Part shown: piece by piece, positions 26,897 to 34,777 of the stretch | How the letters are laid out: each line of letters starts with the position of its first letter | Numbering within the stretch: the first letter of the stretch is position 1 | Assembly: GCF_020564935.1 (NCBI RefSeq) | Contig: NZ_JAJCXB010000018.1 | Coordinates: forward strand, 1 to 64,000 | Length of the DNA stretch: 64,000 nt | Direction: 5' to 3' | Origin: Streptomyces pinistramenti | Lineage (GTDB): Bacteria > Actinomycetota > Actinomycetes > Streptomycetales > Streptomycetaceae | Made by a program: the position numbers and the translations under genes | The notes under the pieces: generated by a model | Told to the model about the DNA's origin: nothing | The model's database searches: none | Seen by the model: only the letters and a program-made list of their open reading frames with translations

Positions 26897-26912
26897 TCTC
26901 CTGCCGCGTCCG

Positions 26913-29453
26913 TCACGCCGCGGCAGGGATCTCCCTGGCCGGTGCCTCCGGTGCCCGCACCGGGGCCGCGGCGTCGGTGAGCGCCAGCTCCAGCACCCGG
27001 CGGACGTCCGAGACCGGGTGGACGTCGAGCGCGTCCAGGATCTCGGCGGGCACCTCGTCCAGGTCCGGTGCGTTGCGCTGCGGGATGATCACCGTCGTGA
27101 TCCCCGCACGGTGCGCGGCGAGCAGCTTCTGCTTGACGCCGCCGACCGGCAGCACCCGCCCGGTCAGCGAGACCTCACCGGTCATCGCCACATCGGGCCG
27201 CACCGGCCGTCCGGACAGCAGTGAGGCCAGCGCGGTGGTCATCGTGACGCCCGCGCTCGGCCCGTCCTTGGGGACGGCGCCCGCCGGTACGTGCAGATGC
27301 ACGCCGCGCTCCTTGAGATCGGCCACCGGAAGCTCCAGTTCCGCGCCGTGCGAGCGCAGGAACGACAGCGCGATGTGGGCCGAGTCCTTCATCACGTCGC
27401 CGAGCTGGCCGGTCAACTGGAGCCCCGAAGCGCCGGTTTCCGGATCGGCGAGCGACGCCTCGACGTACAGCACGTCGCCGCCCGCTCCGGTGACGGCAAG
27501 ACCGGTGACCACACCGGGCACCGCGGTCCGCCGCTCGGCCGGGTCCTGCGCCGACTCGGGCGTGTGGTGCGGCCGCCCGATCAGCGGGCGCAGCTGCTCG
27601 GCGCCGATCGTGAACGGCAGCTCACGCTCGCCCAGTTCGTGCTGGGCCGCCACCTTGCGCAGCAGCCTGGCCACCGCGCGCTCCAGATTCCGCACCCCGG
27701 CCTCGCGGGTGTACTCGCCCGCCAGCTTGCGCAGCGCGTCGTCCTGGAGGGTCACCTCGCCCGGTTCGAGGCCGGCCCGCTCCAGCTGGCGCGGCAGGAG
27801 GTGGTCCCGGGCGATGACGATCTTCTCGTCCTCGGTGTAACCGTCAAGACGCACCAGCTCCATCCGGTCCAGCAGCGGCTCGGGGATGGCCTCCAGGACG
27901 TTGGCCGTGGCCAGGAACACCACGTCGCTGAGGTCGAGTTCGACCTCCAGATAGTGGTCGCGGAAGGTGTGGTTCTGCGCCGGGTCCAGGACCTCAAGGA
28001 GCGCGGCTGCGGGGTCGCCGCGGTAGTCGGAGCCCACCTTGTCGATCTCGTCGAGCAGCACCACCGGGTTCATCGAACCGGCTTCCTTGACGGCCCGCAC
28101 GATCCGGCCGGGCAGCGCGCCGACGTACGTGCGCCGGTGCCCGCGGATCTCCGCCTCGTCCCGCACCCCGCCGAGCGCGACCCGGACGAACTTGCGGCCC
28201 ATGGCCCGCGCGACGGACTCGCCCAGCGAGGTCTTGCCGACCCCGGGCGGCCCGACCAGCGCCAGCACCGCACCACCTGACCGGCGCCCGCCACTGCCCT
28301 GACCTGCGGAACCACCGTCCTGGGCGGCGCCGTCACCGGCCCCGCCCACCGGGCCGATGCCGCGCTCGGCCCGCCGCTTGCGGACAGCCAGGTACTCGGT
28401 GATGCGCTCCTTGACGTCCTCCAGGCCCGCGTGGTCGGCGTCCAGCACCTCCCGGGCGCCCGGGATGTCGTACGCGTCCTCGGTCCGCTCGTTCCACGGC
28501 AGTTCGAGGACGGTGTCCAGCCAGTTGCGGATCCAGGAGCCCTCCGGGCTCTGGTCGCTGGACCGCTCCAGCTTGTCGACCTCCTTGAGCGCGGCCTTGC
28601 GGACGTCCCCGGGGAGGCCCGCGGCCTCCACCCGGGCGCGGTAGTCCCCGCCCTCGTCCTCCGCGTCGCCGTTGATCTCCGCCAGCTCCTTACGGACCGC
28701 CTCCATCTGCCGCCGCAGCAGGAACTCCCGCTGCTGCTTGTCGACACCCTCCTGGACGTCCTTGGCGATGGACTCGGCGACGTCCTGCTCGGCGAGGTGC
28801 TCGCGCAGCACTTCGACGGCGTACTTCAGCCGGGCGACCGGGTCGACGGTCTCCAGCAGGCGCACCTTCTGCTCGATGGTCAGGAACGGCGAGTAGCCCG
28901 AGTTGTCGGCGAGCGTGGCCACGTCCTCGATCTGCTGCACCCGGTCCACGACCTGCCAGGCACCGCGCTTGCGGAGCCAGCTGGTGGCCAGCGCCTTGTA
29001 CTCGGTGACCAGTTCGGCGACGGCACCGGGCAGCGAACCCTCGCGGCCGGACTCTTCAGTCCCCGCTCCCGAACCGGGCACCGTCTCCTCGATGGCGCTG
29101 CCCTCCACCCACAGCGCGGCACCGGGACCGGTCGTGCCGACGCCGATACGGACCCGGCCCAGGCCGCGGATCAGCGCGCCGGGATCGCCGTCGGACAGCC
29201 GCCCGACCTGCTCGATCCGCCCGAGCGTCCCGATCGCCGCATAGGTCCCGGACGCCGCACGGGACGCGCCCCCGATCCGGGGCACAAGCAGCACCTCCGG
29301 CTTGTTACCCGGTGTGGCGGCGGCCTGCGCGGCCTCCACCGCGGCCCGGACATCCACGTCGGACAGATCCAGCGGCACGACCATGCCGGGCAGCACCACC
29401 TCGTCATCGAGGGGCAGCACGGGCAGAGTGAGCGAGGCGGACGACGAAGCCAT
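26913..29453 (-). CDS. lon: ATP-dependent protease Lon
   Basis: An 846-residue Lon protease. It has an N-terminal substrate domain (LTLPVLPLDDEVVLPGMVVPL), an AAA+ module with Walker A GPPGVGKTS and Walker B VVLLDEIDKVG, and a serine-lysine protease domain with KDGPSAGVTM (catalytic Ser) and a downstream Lys in GGVKQKLLAAHRAG. A Gly/Ser-rich insertion before Walker A (around GSAGQGSGG) is longer than in E. coli Lon. It degrades misfolded and regulatory proteins. GAAGGGGAG sits just before ATG 29453. The HAIR-type repeat directly upstream predicts HspR control. Confidence 0.96.
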   Translation of the reverse strand: MASSSASLTLPVLPLDDEVVLPGMVVPLDLSDVDVRAAVEAAQAAATPGNKPEVLLVPRIGGASRAASGTYAAIGTLGRIEQVGRLSDGDPGALIRGLGRVRIGVGTTGPGAALWVEGSAIEETVPGSGAGTEESGREGSLPGAVAELVTEYKALATSWLRKRGAWQVVDRVQQIEDVATLADNSGYSPFLTIEQKVRLLETVDPVARLKYAVEVLREHLAEQDVAESIAKDVQEGVDKQQREFLLRRQMEAVRKELAEINGDAEDEGGDYRARVEAAGLPGDVRKAALKEVDKLERSSDQSPEGSWIRNWLDTVLELPWNERTEDAYDIPGAREVLDADHAGLEDVKERITEYLAVRKRRAERGIGPVGGAGDGAAQDGGSAGQGSGGRRSGGAVLALVGPPGVGKTSLGESVARAMGRKFVRVALGGVRDEAEIRGHRRTYVGALPGRIVRAVKEAGSMNPVVLLDEIDKVGSDYRGDPAAALLEVLDPAQNHTFRDHYLEVELDLSDVVFLATANVLEAIPEPLLDRMELVRLDGYTEDEKIVIARDHLLPRQLERAGLEPGEVTLQDDALRKLAGEYTREAGVRNLERAVARLLRKVAAQHELGERELPFTIGAEQLRPLIGRPHHTPESAQDPAERRTAVPGVVTGLAVTGAGGDVLYVEASLADPETGASGLQLTGQLGDVMKDSAHIALSFLRSHGAELELPVADLKERGVHLHVPAGAVPKDGPSAGVTMTTALASLLSGRPVRPDVAMTGEVSLTGRVLPVGGVKQKLLAAHRAGITTVIIPQRNAPDLDEVPAEILDALDVHPVSDVRRVLELALTDAAAPVRAPEAPAREIPAAA

Positions 29454-29474
29454 GATCTCCCCTTCGGCAGGCAA

Positions 29475-29495
29475 GTTGAGCTTTACCCACTCAAT
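29475..29495 (-). promoter_or_regulatory. HAIR box (HspR operator) upstream of lon
   Basis: GTTGAGC-N7-ACTCAAT matches the known HspR consensus CTTGAGT-N7-ACTCAAG at 11 of 14 arm positions with exact spacing, 22 bases before the lon start. HspR is known to repress lon in Streptomyces. Confidence 0.78.
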
Positions 29496-29617
29496 GCAGA
29501 GAGCTCAGGAGATGTTCCCCGGACCGTGTTCGCCGTGAGCGATCAGGGCGGGGCCGGCCCGGCGGACCGGCCCCGCCGGACGCACCCACCGGCGGCCCCC
29601 CTCCCCCAACTCCCCGG

Positions 29618-29623
29618 TACAGT
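29618..29623 (+). promoter_or_regulatory. -10 box starting a leaderless mini-ORF
   Basis: TACAGT ends 7 nt before the ATG at 29631, the same geometry as other leaderless starts in the window. It is a candidate promoter for the nucleotidyltransferase mRNA. Confidence 0.5.
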
Positions 29624-29630
29624 GCGGGCC

Positions 29631-29648
29631 ATGGGCGTTTTTTCCTGA
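29631..29648 (+). CDS. Five-codon upstream ORF (MGVFS), possible leader peptide
   Basis: ATG-GGC-GTT-TTT-TCC-TGA lies immediately after a -10 box and about 130 bases before the nucleotidyltransferase start. The intervening leader can form a perfect CCCGGC-AGCC-GCCGGG hairpin (29685-29700) and further GC stems. This layout recalls translation-attenuation leaders of ribosome-drug resistance genes. Coding is inferred from position only. Confidence 0.35.
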   Translation: MGVFS

Positions 29649-29777
29649 GTACGCGAACGCGGTCCGCGACCCCGAGATCCATCACCCGGCAGCCGCCGGG
29701 CCCGTCCGCACGCCATGCCGCGCGGCCCGCCGCACGAAAACCGGCGTATGCCGCCCGCCCCCACTCAGGAGACCCCC

Positions 29778-30602
29778 ATGCCGCACCGCACCCCCACCCC
29801 CGCACTGGACCGCCGCGTCGAGCGGCTGCGCGAGGCCGCGCACGCCGAACCCCGGCTGGACGGCGTCCTGCTGTACGGCTCCTGGACGCTCGGCGAGGCC
29901 GACGCGTACTCGGACATCGAGGCGTACCTCTACGTACGCGCCCCGCACGCCGACACCTTCGACGGCCGGGAGTTCATCGAGCGCCTGGCCCCGCTGAAGC
30001 TGGCATACACCAACATGTACGGGATCCTCGCCGTCGTCTTCGACGATCTGATGCGCGGTGAATTCCACGTCGAGGCGGCAGATCCCGGCATCGATGAGGT
30101 CTCCTCCTGGCGCGGCACGGTGCAGCTGCCCGACCCGGAAGCCGCGATCCTGCTCGACCGCAGCGGGCGGCTGACCGAAGCGGCCCGCACGCTCGCCGAC
30201 TTCGTCCCGCCGGAGCCCGTCGGCACGGCCCGGCAGCTCACCGCCGAGCTGGCCAACTGGACCCTGATGCTCGCCCAGGTGCTGGCCCGCGGCGAGACCG
30301 CCCGCGCCCACGCCCTGCTGCACACCGTCGTCGCCCCGTCGCAGCTCCAGCTGTGCCGCCTGCTGCGCGGCTCCACCGCCCACTGGCTCACCCCGAGCCG
30401 GAACCTGGAGCACGACCTGCCGGCCGCCGACCGTGCGCGCTACGCCGCGACCACGGCCGCCGCGGAGCCGGCTGCGGTCCGCGCCGCGGCGCGGCACAGC
30501 TGGCGGTGGAGCCGCGCTCTCGCCACGGAGGCCGCCGACCGGTGGCGCCTGACCCTCCCCGTCCGGCTCCACCAGGAGATCGCCGACCTCCTGGCCGCCT
30601 GA
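29778..30602 (+). CDS. Lnu(B/F)-like lincosamide nucleotidyltransferase family protein
   Basis: A 274-residue nucleotidyltransferase. The catalytic motif LLYGSWTLGEADAYSDIEAYL places G34-S35 and D46-x-E48 as in pol-beta-fold transferases, and the wording closely follows LinB/Lnu(B)-type enzymes that adenylylate lincosamides. A helical C-terminal substrate domain follows. It may inactivate a lincosamide or another antibiotic. The family is visible; the true substrate in a chromosomal Streptomyces copy is unknown. AGGAG sits 6 nt before the ATG. It is divergent from lon. Confidence 0.75.
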   Translation: MPHRTPTPALDRRVERLREAAHAEPRLDGVLLYGSWTLGEADAYSDIEAYLYVRAPHADTFDGREFIERLAPLKLAYTNMYGILAVVFDDLMRGEFHVEAADPGIDEVSSWRGTVQLPDPEAAILLDRSGRLTEAARTLADFVPPEPVGTARQLTAELANWTLMLAQVLARGETARAHALLHTVVAPSQLQLCRLLRGSTAHWLTPSRNLEHDLPAADRARYAATTAAAEPAAVRAAARHSWRWSRALATEAADRWRLTLPVRLHQEIADLLAA

Positions 30603-30656
30603 ACTCCGTTACCCGGACGGCCCGTCCCGTCGGCGGCTCGCGCGCCCGGCTTCCCG

Positions 30657-31535
30657 TCAGCCCGTGCGCCCTCCCCGCAGGGCCGGGTGGCCGAGGTCGC
30701 CGCGCAGTGGCTGCGGGCGGTCGCGCCGGGCACGACGGCGGCGGAGCAACGGCCAGCTCGCCACTCCGATGGTGAGCGCGAGGAGGTGCCCCCAGGCCGC
30801 CATCGGGTCGACGAAGGCCACCACGTCGCCGACGGCCAGGTAGCCGACGCCGGCCAGCAGCGGCCACCTCAGCCGTCCGGGCAGCAGGCCCGCGAGCGCG
30901 CCGGTGCACGTCATCACGCCGAAGCTGATGCCGTAGTCCAGCCGGTGCAGCGAGCTGACGGGCAGCTGCCCGGCGGCAACGGAGAAGCCGATCGGCAGTT
31001 CCGTGGCGAGGGTGGCCAGTACGTGGCCGCCGACGAACACCGCGGCGGCGCCCAGGCCCCCGATGCGGCGCTCCAGGGCGGTCAGCACGAACAGGAAGGC
31101 GACGGCGAACCCCGAGGTCACCCCGCCGTCTATCCACAGGGCGCTGGCGACGAGGACCAGCAGCGGGGTGTGGGTGAGGTGCGCGACGTCGGTGCTGGAG
31201 CCGCGCAGCAGCTCGCCGACGAAGACGGGGTCGGCGTGGGCGGCGATGAAGGAGGTCACCAGGAGGACGAGGGTGTAGCCGAAGGTGAACGGGGTGCCGG
31301 TGGGGCTGGGCAGCAGTCGCCGGAGCCGGTGCCCCCACAGCGCGGCCGCCTCGCGCGCCCGGCCCACTGCGGGTGCGCCGGCCGGCTCCGCGGTGGCGCC
31401 CGGCGCGGGCCCGGCGTACGGCACGGCCGCGTCGGCGCGTACCGGCGGCACCACCACGGCCTGCCGGGACGTGCCCCCGAAGCCGACCGGCCTCGTGCCC
31501 GCCCGCGCGGTGTCGGCGGTCTCCACCCAGCTCAC
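30657..31535 (-). CDS. Rhomboid-like intramembrane protein
   Basis: A 292-residue protein with a Pro/Ala-rich cytoplasmic N-terminus (about 70 residues) and six hydrophobic helices. Possible rhomboid catalytic elements are DYGISFGVM (Ser204 in a G-x-S context) and GHLLALTIG (His250), and GGHVLATLA (His171) corresponds to the helix-2 His. The fold fits the rhomboid family, but the GxSG box reads GISF, so activity is uncertain. GTG 31535 after GGAG is the preferred start. It is convergent with the nucleotidyltransferase gene. Confidence 0.72.
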   Translation of the reverse strand: MSWVETADTARAGTRPVGFGGTSRQAVVVPPVRADAAVPYAGPAPGATAEPAGAPAVGRAREAAALWGHRLRRLLPSPTGTPFTFGYTLVLLVTSFIAAHADPVFVGELLRGSSTDVAHLTHTPLLVLVASALWIDGGVTSGFAVAFLFVLTALERRIGGLGAAAVFVGGHVLATLATELPIGFSVAAGQLPVSSLHRLDYGISFGVMTCTGALAGLLPGRLRWPLLAGVGYLAVGDVVAFVDPMAAWGHLLALTIGVASWPLLRRRRARRDRPQPLRGDLGHPALRGGRTG

Positions 31536-31764
31536 CGTTCCGGGCTCCTTCCGTCCAGGCGCTCGCGTCCGTCGCGGCCGTCTCTCCGGCCGCGCTCCGC
31601 TGTGCACAACGTGCAGGACAGCGTGGCTGTTCAACCCATGAGCGAGCTGTGTGAGTGATGTGCGTCACAACGCCTCACCGTGGGCAACCCCCTCGGGACG
31701 CACCACGTCCGCTCCGCTCCTGCGCCGCGCCCCCAGGAGGTGGACCGGCGTCGGCCGGGCCCGC

Positions 31765-31770
31765 CAGGAT
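31765..31770 (+). promoter_or_regulatory. Leaderless -10 box for the methyltransferase-like gene
   Basis: CAGGAT lies 6 nt before the ATG at 31777. This supports the internal ATG over longer upstream readings. Confidence 0.4.
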
Positions 31771-31776
31771 GGCCGC

Positions 31777-32508
31777 ATGGCTCCCGTTCCCCCTTTCTCC
31801 CCGACGGCCGGCCTCCCCGAAGGCCCGCACACCCTCGACCGCCGCGAGGGCCCGTACGGCGAAGTGGTCCTGCGGCGGCGCAGCGCAGAGCCCGGGGGCG
31901 CGGCGATCTACGAGATCATCGCCAACGGCTGCTTTCTGATGGACACGTCCGACGGCAGGTCCGAGCGGCTCCTGATCGACGCCGCACTGGCCGAGCTGCC
32001 ACCGGAGCGGGTCCGACCGTCCTTGCTGATCGGAGGCATCGGCGTCGGGTTTTCGCTGGTCAGGGCGGCGCAGCAGACGCGCTGGGGCAGGATCACGGTC
32101 GTCGAGCGGGAGGCCGCGGTGATCGACTGGCATCGCCGCGGGCCGCTGGCGGAACTCTCCGGCCGGGCCCTGGCCGACCCGCGGACGGAGATCGTGCACG
32201 CGGATCTGGTCGCCCACGTCCGCGACGGCGCGGGCCGGGAGACCTTCGACGCGCTGTGCCTGGACATCGACAACGGACCGGACTGGACCGTCACCGAGGA
32301 CAACGGCGGCCTCTACGCACCGGCCGGTCTCGCGGCCTGCCGGGACCGGCTCACACCGGGCGGTGTGCTCGCCGTCTGGTCGGCCCGCCCGTCGCCCGCC
32401 TTCGACCTCGCCCTCCGGAATGCCGGGTTCCAGGGGGTACGTACGGAAGAGATCCCTGTTGCCCGAGGCGTCCCCGACGTGGTGCATCTCGCGCGCAAGG
32501 GCGCGTAG
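31777..32508 (+). CDS. Spermidine-synthase-like SAM-fold protein
   Basis: A 243-residue Rossmann-fold protein of the spermidine synthase/spermine-like methyltransferase group. LLIGGIGVGFSL is the SAM-like glycine-rich loop, ITVVEREAAVIDWH supplies the acidic residue for the ribose, and FDALCLDIDNGPDW is the next acidic strand. The N-terminal beta domain is reduced. No speD or other polyamine gene is nearby, so a polyamine role is not assured. It is transcribed toward the two-component genes, which have a separate promoter. Confidence 0.72.
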   Translation: MAPVPPFSPTAGLPEGPHTLDRREGPYGEVVLRRRSAEPGGAAIYEIIANGCFLMDTSDGRSERLLIDAALAELPPERVRPSLLIGGIGVGFSLVRAAQQTRWGRITVVEREAAVIDWHRRGPLAELSGRALADPRTEIVHADLVAHVRDGAGRETFDALCLDIDNGPDWTVTEDNGGLYAPAGLAACRDRLTPGGVLAVWSARPSPAFDLALRNAGFQGVRTEEIPVARGVPDVVHLARKGA

Positions 32509-32529
32509 CCGACAGTCACACCGTGCCCT

Positions 32530-32535
32530 TACGCT
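32530..32535 (+). promoter_or_regulatory. Putative -10 box for the two-component operon
   Basis: TACGCT lies about 120 bases before the response-regulator start, in the gap after the spermidine-synthase-like gene. No good -35 is visible. Confidence 0.3.
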
Positions 32536-32654
32536 GCTCCCCTGGACAGGAGTCCGGCGCGACACCGCCCGCCCCCACCGGCGGGCGGCGCGAGGCCGGG
32601 CCGCCGCGTCCAGCACTACGCGACCACGCACACGGGGACATGCAGGGGCGGGCG

Positions 32655-33395
32655 ATGGACCAGACTCAGACCAGCCAGGGCGGTACCGCCGCGGCCACGC
32701 CGGGCGCCCAGCGCCGGGTGCTGGTCGTCGAGGACGACCCGACGATCGTGGATGCCATCGCGGCCCGGCTGCGCGCCGAGGGCTTCCAGGTGCAGACGGC
32801 CACCGACGGCCCGGCCGCGGTGGACACCGCCGAGGCGTGGCAGCCCGACCTGCTGGTCCTGGATGTGATGCTGCCGGGCTTCGACGGCCTGGAGGTCTGC
32901 CGCCGGGTCCAGGCCCAGCGTCCGGTGCCGGTGATGATGCTGACCGCGCGGGACGACGAGACCGACATGCTGGTCGGGCTCGGGGTCGGCGCCGACGACT
33001 ACATGACCAAGCCGTTCTCGATGCGGGAGCTGGCCGCGCGGGTGCACGTGCTGCTGCGCCGCGTCGAGCGCGCCGCGCTGGCCGCGCACACCCCGCGCAG
33101 CGGCATCCTGCGCCTCGGTGAGCTGGAGATCGACCACGCGCAGCGCCGGGTACGGGTGCGCGGCGCCGACGTGCACCTGACGCCGACCGAGTTCGACCTG
33201 CTGGTCTGCCTGGCGAACACCCCCCGCGCGGTGCTCTCCCGCGAACAGCTGCTGGCCGAGGTGTGGGACTGGGCGGACGCCTCCGGGACGCGCACGGTCG
33301 ACAGCCACATCAAGGCACTGCGCCGCAAGATCGGCGCCGAGCGCATCCGCACGGTCCACGGAGTCGGCTACGCCCTGGAGACCCCGCCCGCATGA
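32655..33395 (+). CDS. OmpR/PhoB-family response regulator
   Basis: A 246-residue regulator with a receiver domain (VLVVEDDPT at about 22-30, phospho-acceptor D70 in LLVLDVMLPG, Lys in YMTKPF) and a C-terminal winged helix (DVHLTPTEFDLLVCLANTPRA to IRTVHGVGYALE). It is encoded directly before its kinase with a stop-start overlap. ATG 32655 follows GGGGCGGG; an alternative ATG at 32640 adds five residues. Target genes are not evident; the pair lies immediately upstream of kgd. Confidence 0.93.
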   Translation: MDQTQTSQGGTAAATPGAQRRVLVVEDDPTIVDAIAARLRAEGFQVQTATDGPAAVDTAEAWQPDLLVLDVMLPGFDGLEVCRRVQAQRPVPVMMLTARDDETDMLVGLGVGADDYMTKPFSMRELAARVHVLLRRVERAALAAHTPRSGILRLGELEIDHAQRRVRVRGADVHLTPTEFDLLVCLANTPRAVLSREQLLAEVWDWADASGTRTVDSHIKALRRKIGAERIRTVHGVGYALETPPA

Positions 33396-34516
33396 CGCGG
33401 TGGTGGCAGGCCCGCGCCCGCGGGCTGGGCGAGCGGGTCTGGGACGGGCTGCGGCCGCTGGATCCGTACCGTTCGGTGAAGGCCGCGCTCGGTGCGCTGG
33501 TCATCGTCTCGGTGATCATCACGACGCTGCTGGTGTTCGTCGCGATGCACTCGGCGACCGAGCTGCGGGTGATCACCGTCTTCTCGATCATCGCCTCGCT
33601 GCTGATCACCCAGTTCGTGGCGAACAGCCTGACCGCGCCGCTCGGCGAGATGACCGACGTGACACGGTCGATGGCACAGGGCGACTACACCCGCAGGGTG
33701 CGCTCGGAGCGCCGGGACGAGTTCGGCGACCTGGCGGACGCGTTCAACCGCATGGCCGCCGACCTGGAGGCGGTGGACACCCACCGCAAGGAACTGGTCG
33801 CGAACGTCTCGCACGAACTGCGGACGCCGATCGCCGCGCTGCGGGCGGTGCTGGAGAACGTGGTGGACGGGGTCTCCGAGCCCGATCCGGAGACGATGCG
33901 GACGGCGCTGAAGCAGACCGAGCGGCTGGGCAGGCTGGTCGAGCACCTGCTGGACCTCTCCCGGCTGGACAACGGCGTCGTCCCGCTGCACAGCCGCCGC
34001 TTCGAGGTGTGGCCGTACCTGTCCGGCGTGCTCAAGGAAGCCAACATGAGCCGCGGCGCCTCGACCCTGGCCGGGCTCGCCGGCTCCGGCACCCACACGC
34101 GTACGGACGTCCATCTGCACCTCGACGTCTCGCCCCCGGAGCTGACCGCCTACGCGGATGCCGAGCGGCTGCACCAGGTCGTGGCCAATCTGATCGACAA
34201 CGCGATCAAGCACAGCCCGCGGCACGGCCGGGTCACCGTGCACGCCCGGCGGGGCGAGGGCCCCGAGAGCCTGGAGCTGGACGTGCAGGACGAGGGCCCT
34301 GGCATTCCCGAGTCGGAGCGCTACCGCGTCTTCGAACGGTTCAACCGCGGCGGTCCCGCGGCGTCGGGCCCGGGGACCGACGGAGGCACCGGTCTGGGCC
34401 TCGCGATTGCGCGCTGGGCGGTGGATCTGCACGGCGGCCGGATCGGGGTGGCCGAATCCACCCGTGGGTGTCGCATCCGGGTCACCCTCCCGGGAACGGA
34501 GTCAAACCGAGGTTGA
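33392..34516 (+). CDS. Sensor histidine kinase with two close-set membrane helices
   Basis: A 374-residue kinase. The two N-terminal helices (about 28-54 and 62-84) are separated by fewer than ten residues, leaving almost no extracellular sensor domain, then come HAMP, HisKA with NVSHELRTPIAAL, and HATPase with N-box NLIDNAIKHSP, DEGPGI and GTGLGLAIA. This topology is that of intramembrane-sensing kinases, which detect membrane or envelope state, often through a partner protein. It overlaps the response-regulator gene by ATGA. Confidence 0.92.
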   Translation: MTRWWQARARGLGERVWDGLRPLDPYRSVKAALGALVIVSVIITTLLVFVAMHSATELRVITVFSIIASLLITQFVANSLTAPLGEMTDVTRSMAQGDYTRRVRSERRDEFGDLADAFNRMAADLEAVDTHRKELVANVSHELRTPIAALRAVLENVVDGVSEPDPETMRTALKQTERLGRLVEHLLDLSRLDNGVVPLHSRRFEVWPYLSGVLKEANMSRGASTLAGLAGSGTHTRTDVHLHLDVSPPELTAYADAERLHQVVANLIDNAIKHSPRHGRVTVHARRGEGPESLELDVQDEGPGIPESERYRVFERFNRGGPAASGPGTDGGTGLGLAIARWAVDLHGGRIGVAESTRGCRIRVTLPGTESNRG

Positions 34517-34721
34517 CGGCCCGTGACGTAGGGTCGGTGGCGGAAGCACGCATCAGGTGGCGCGATCACGCCCGCCGGATGGGGTGCCTCTGCGCTGAGT
34601 CCTACCCTCGCGCGGGCAAACTCCGAGTGTTTCCCGCCAAGTCATGCCTTGAAACCCATCGGTGAATGTGACGTGCGCGACGAGTGGCCCTCCCGGACTG
34701 CACCAATGGTCACAAGAGGCG

Positions 34722-34727
34722 TAGCCT
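34722..34727 (+). promoter_or_regulatory. Putative -10 box for kgd
   Basis: TAGCCT lies 50 bases upstream of the kgd GTG, in the 260-base gap after the histidine kinase gene, giving a leader of about 44 nt. Confidence 0.35.
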
Positions 34728-34777
34728 TTATTCCCGCTGTCCACCACCTTAGGAAGCGGAAGAGGGCGGTTGCCGCC

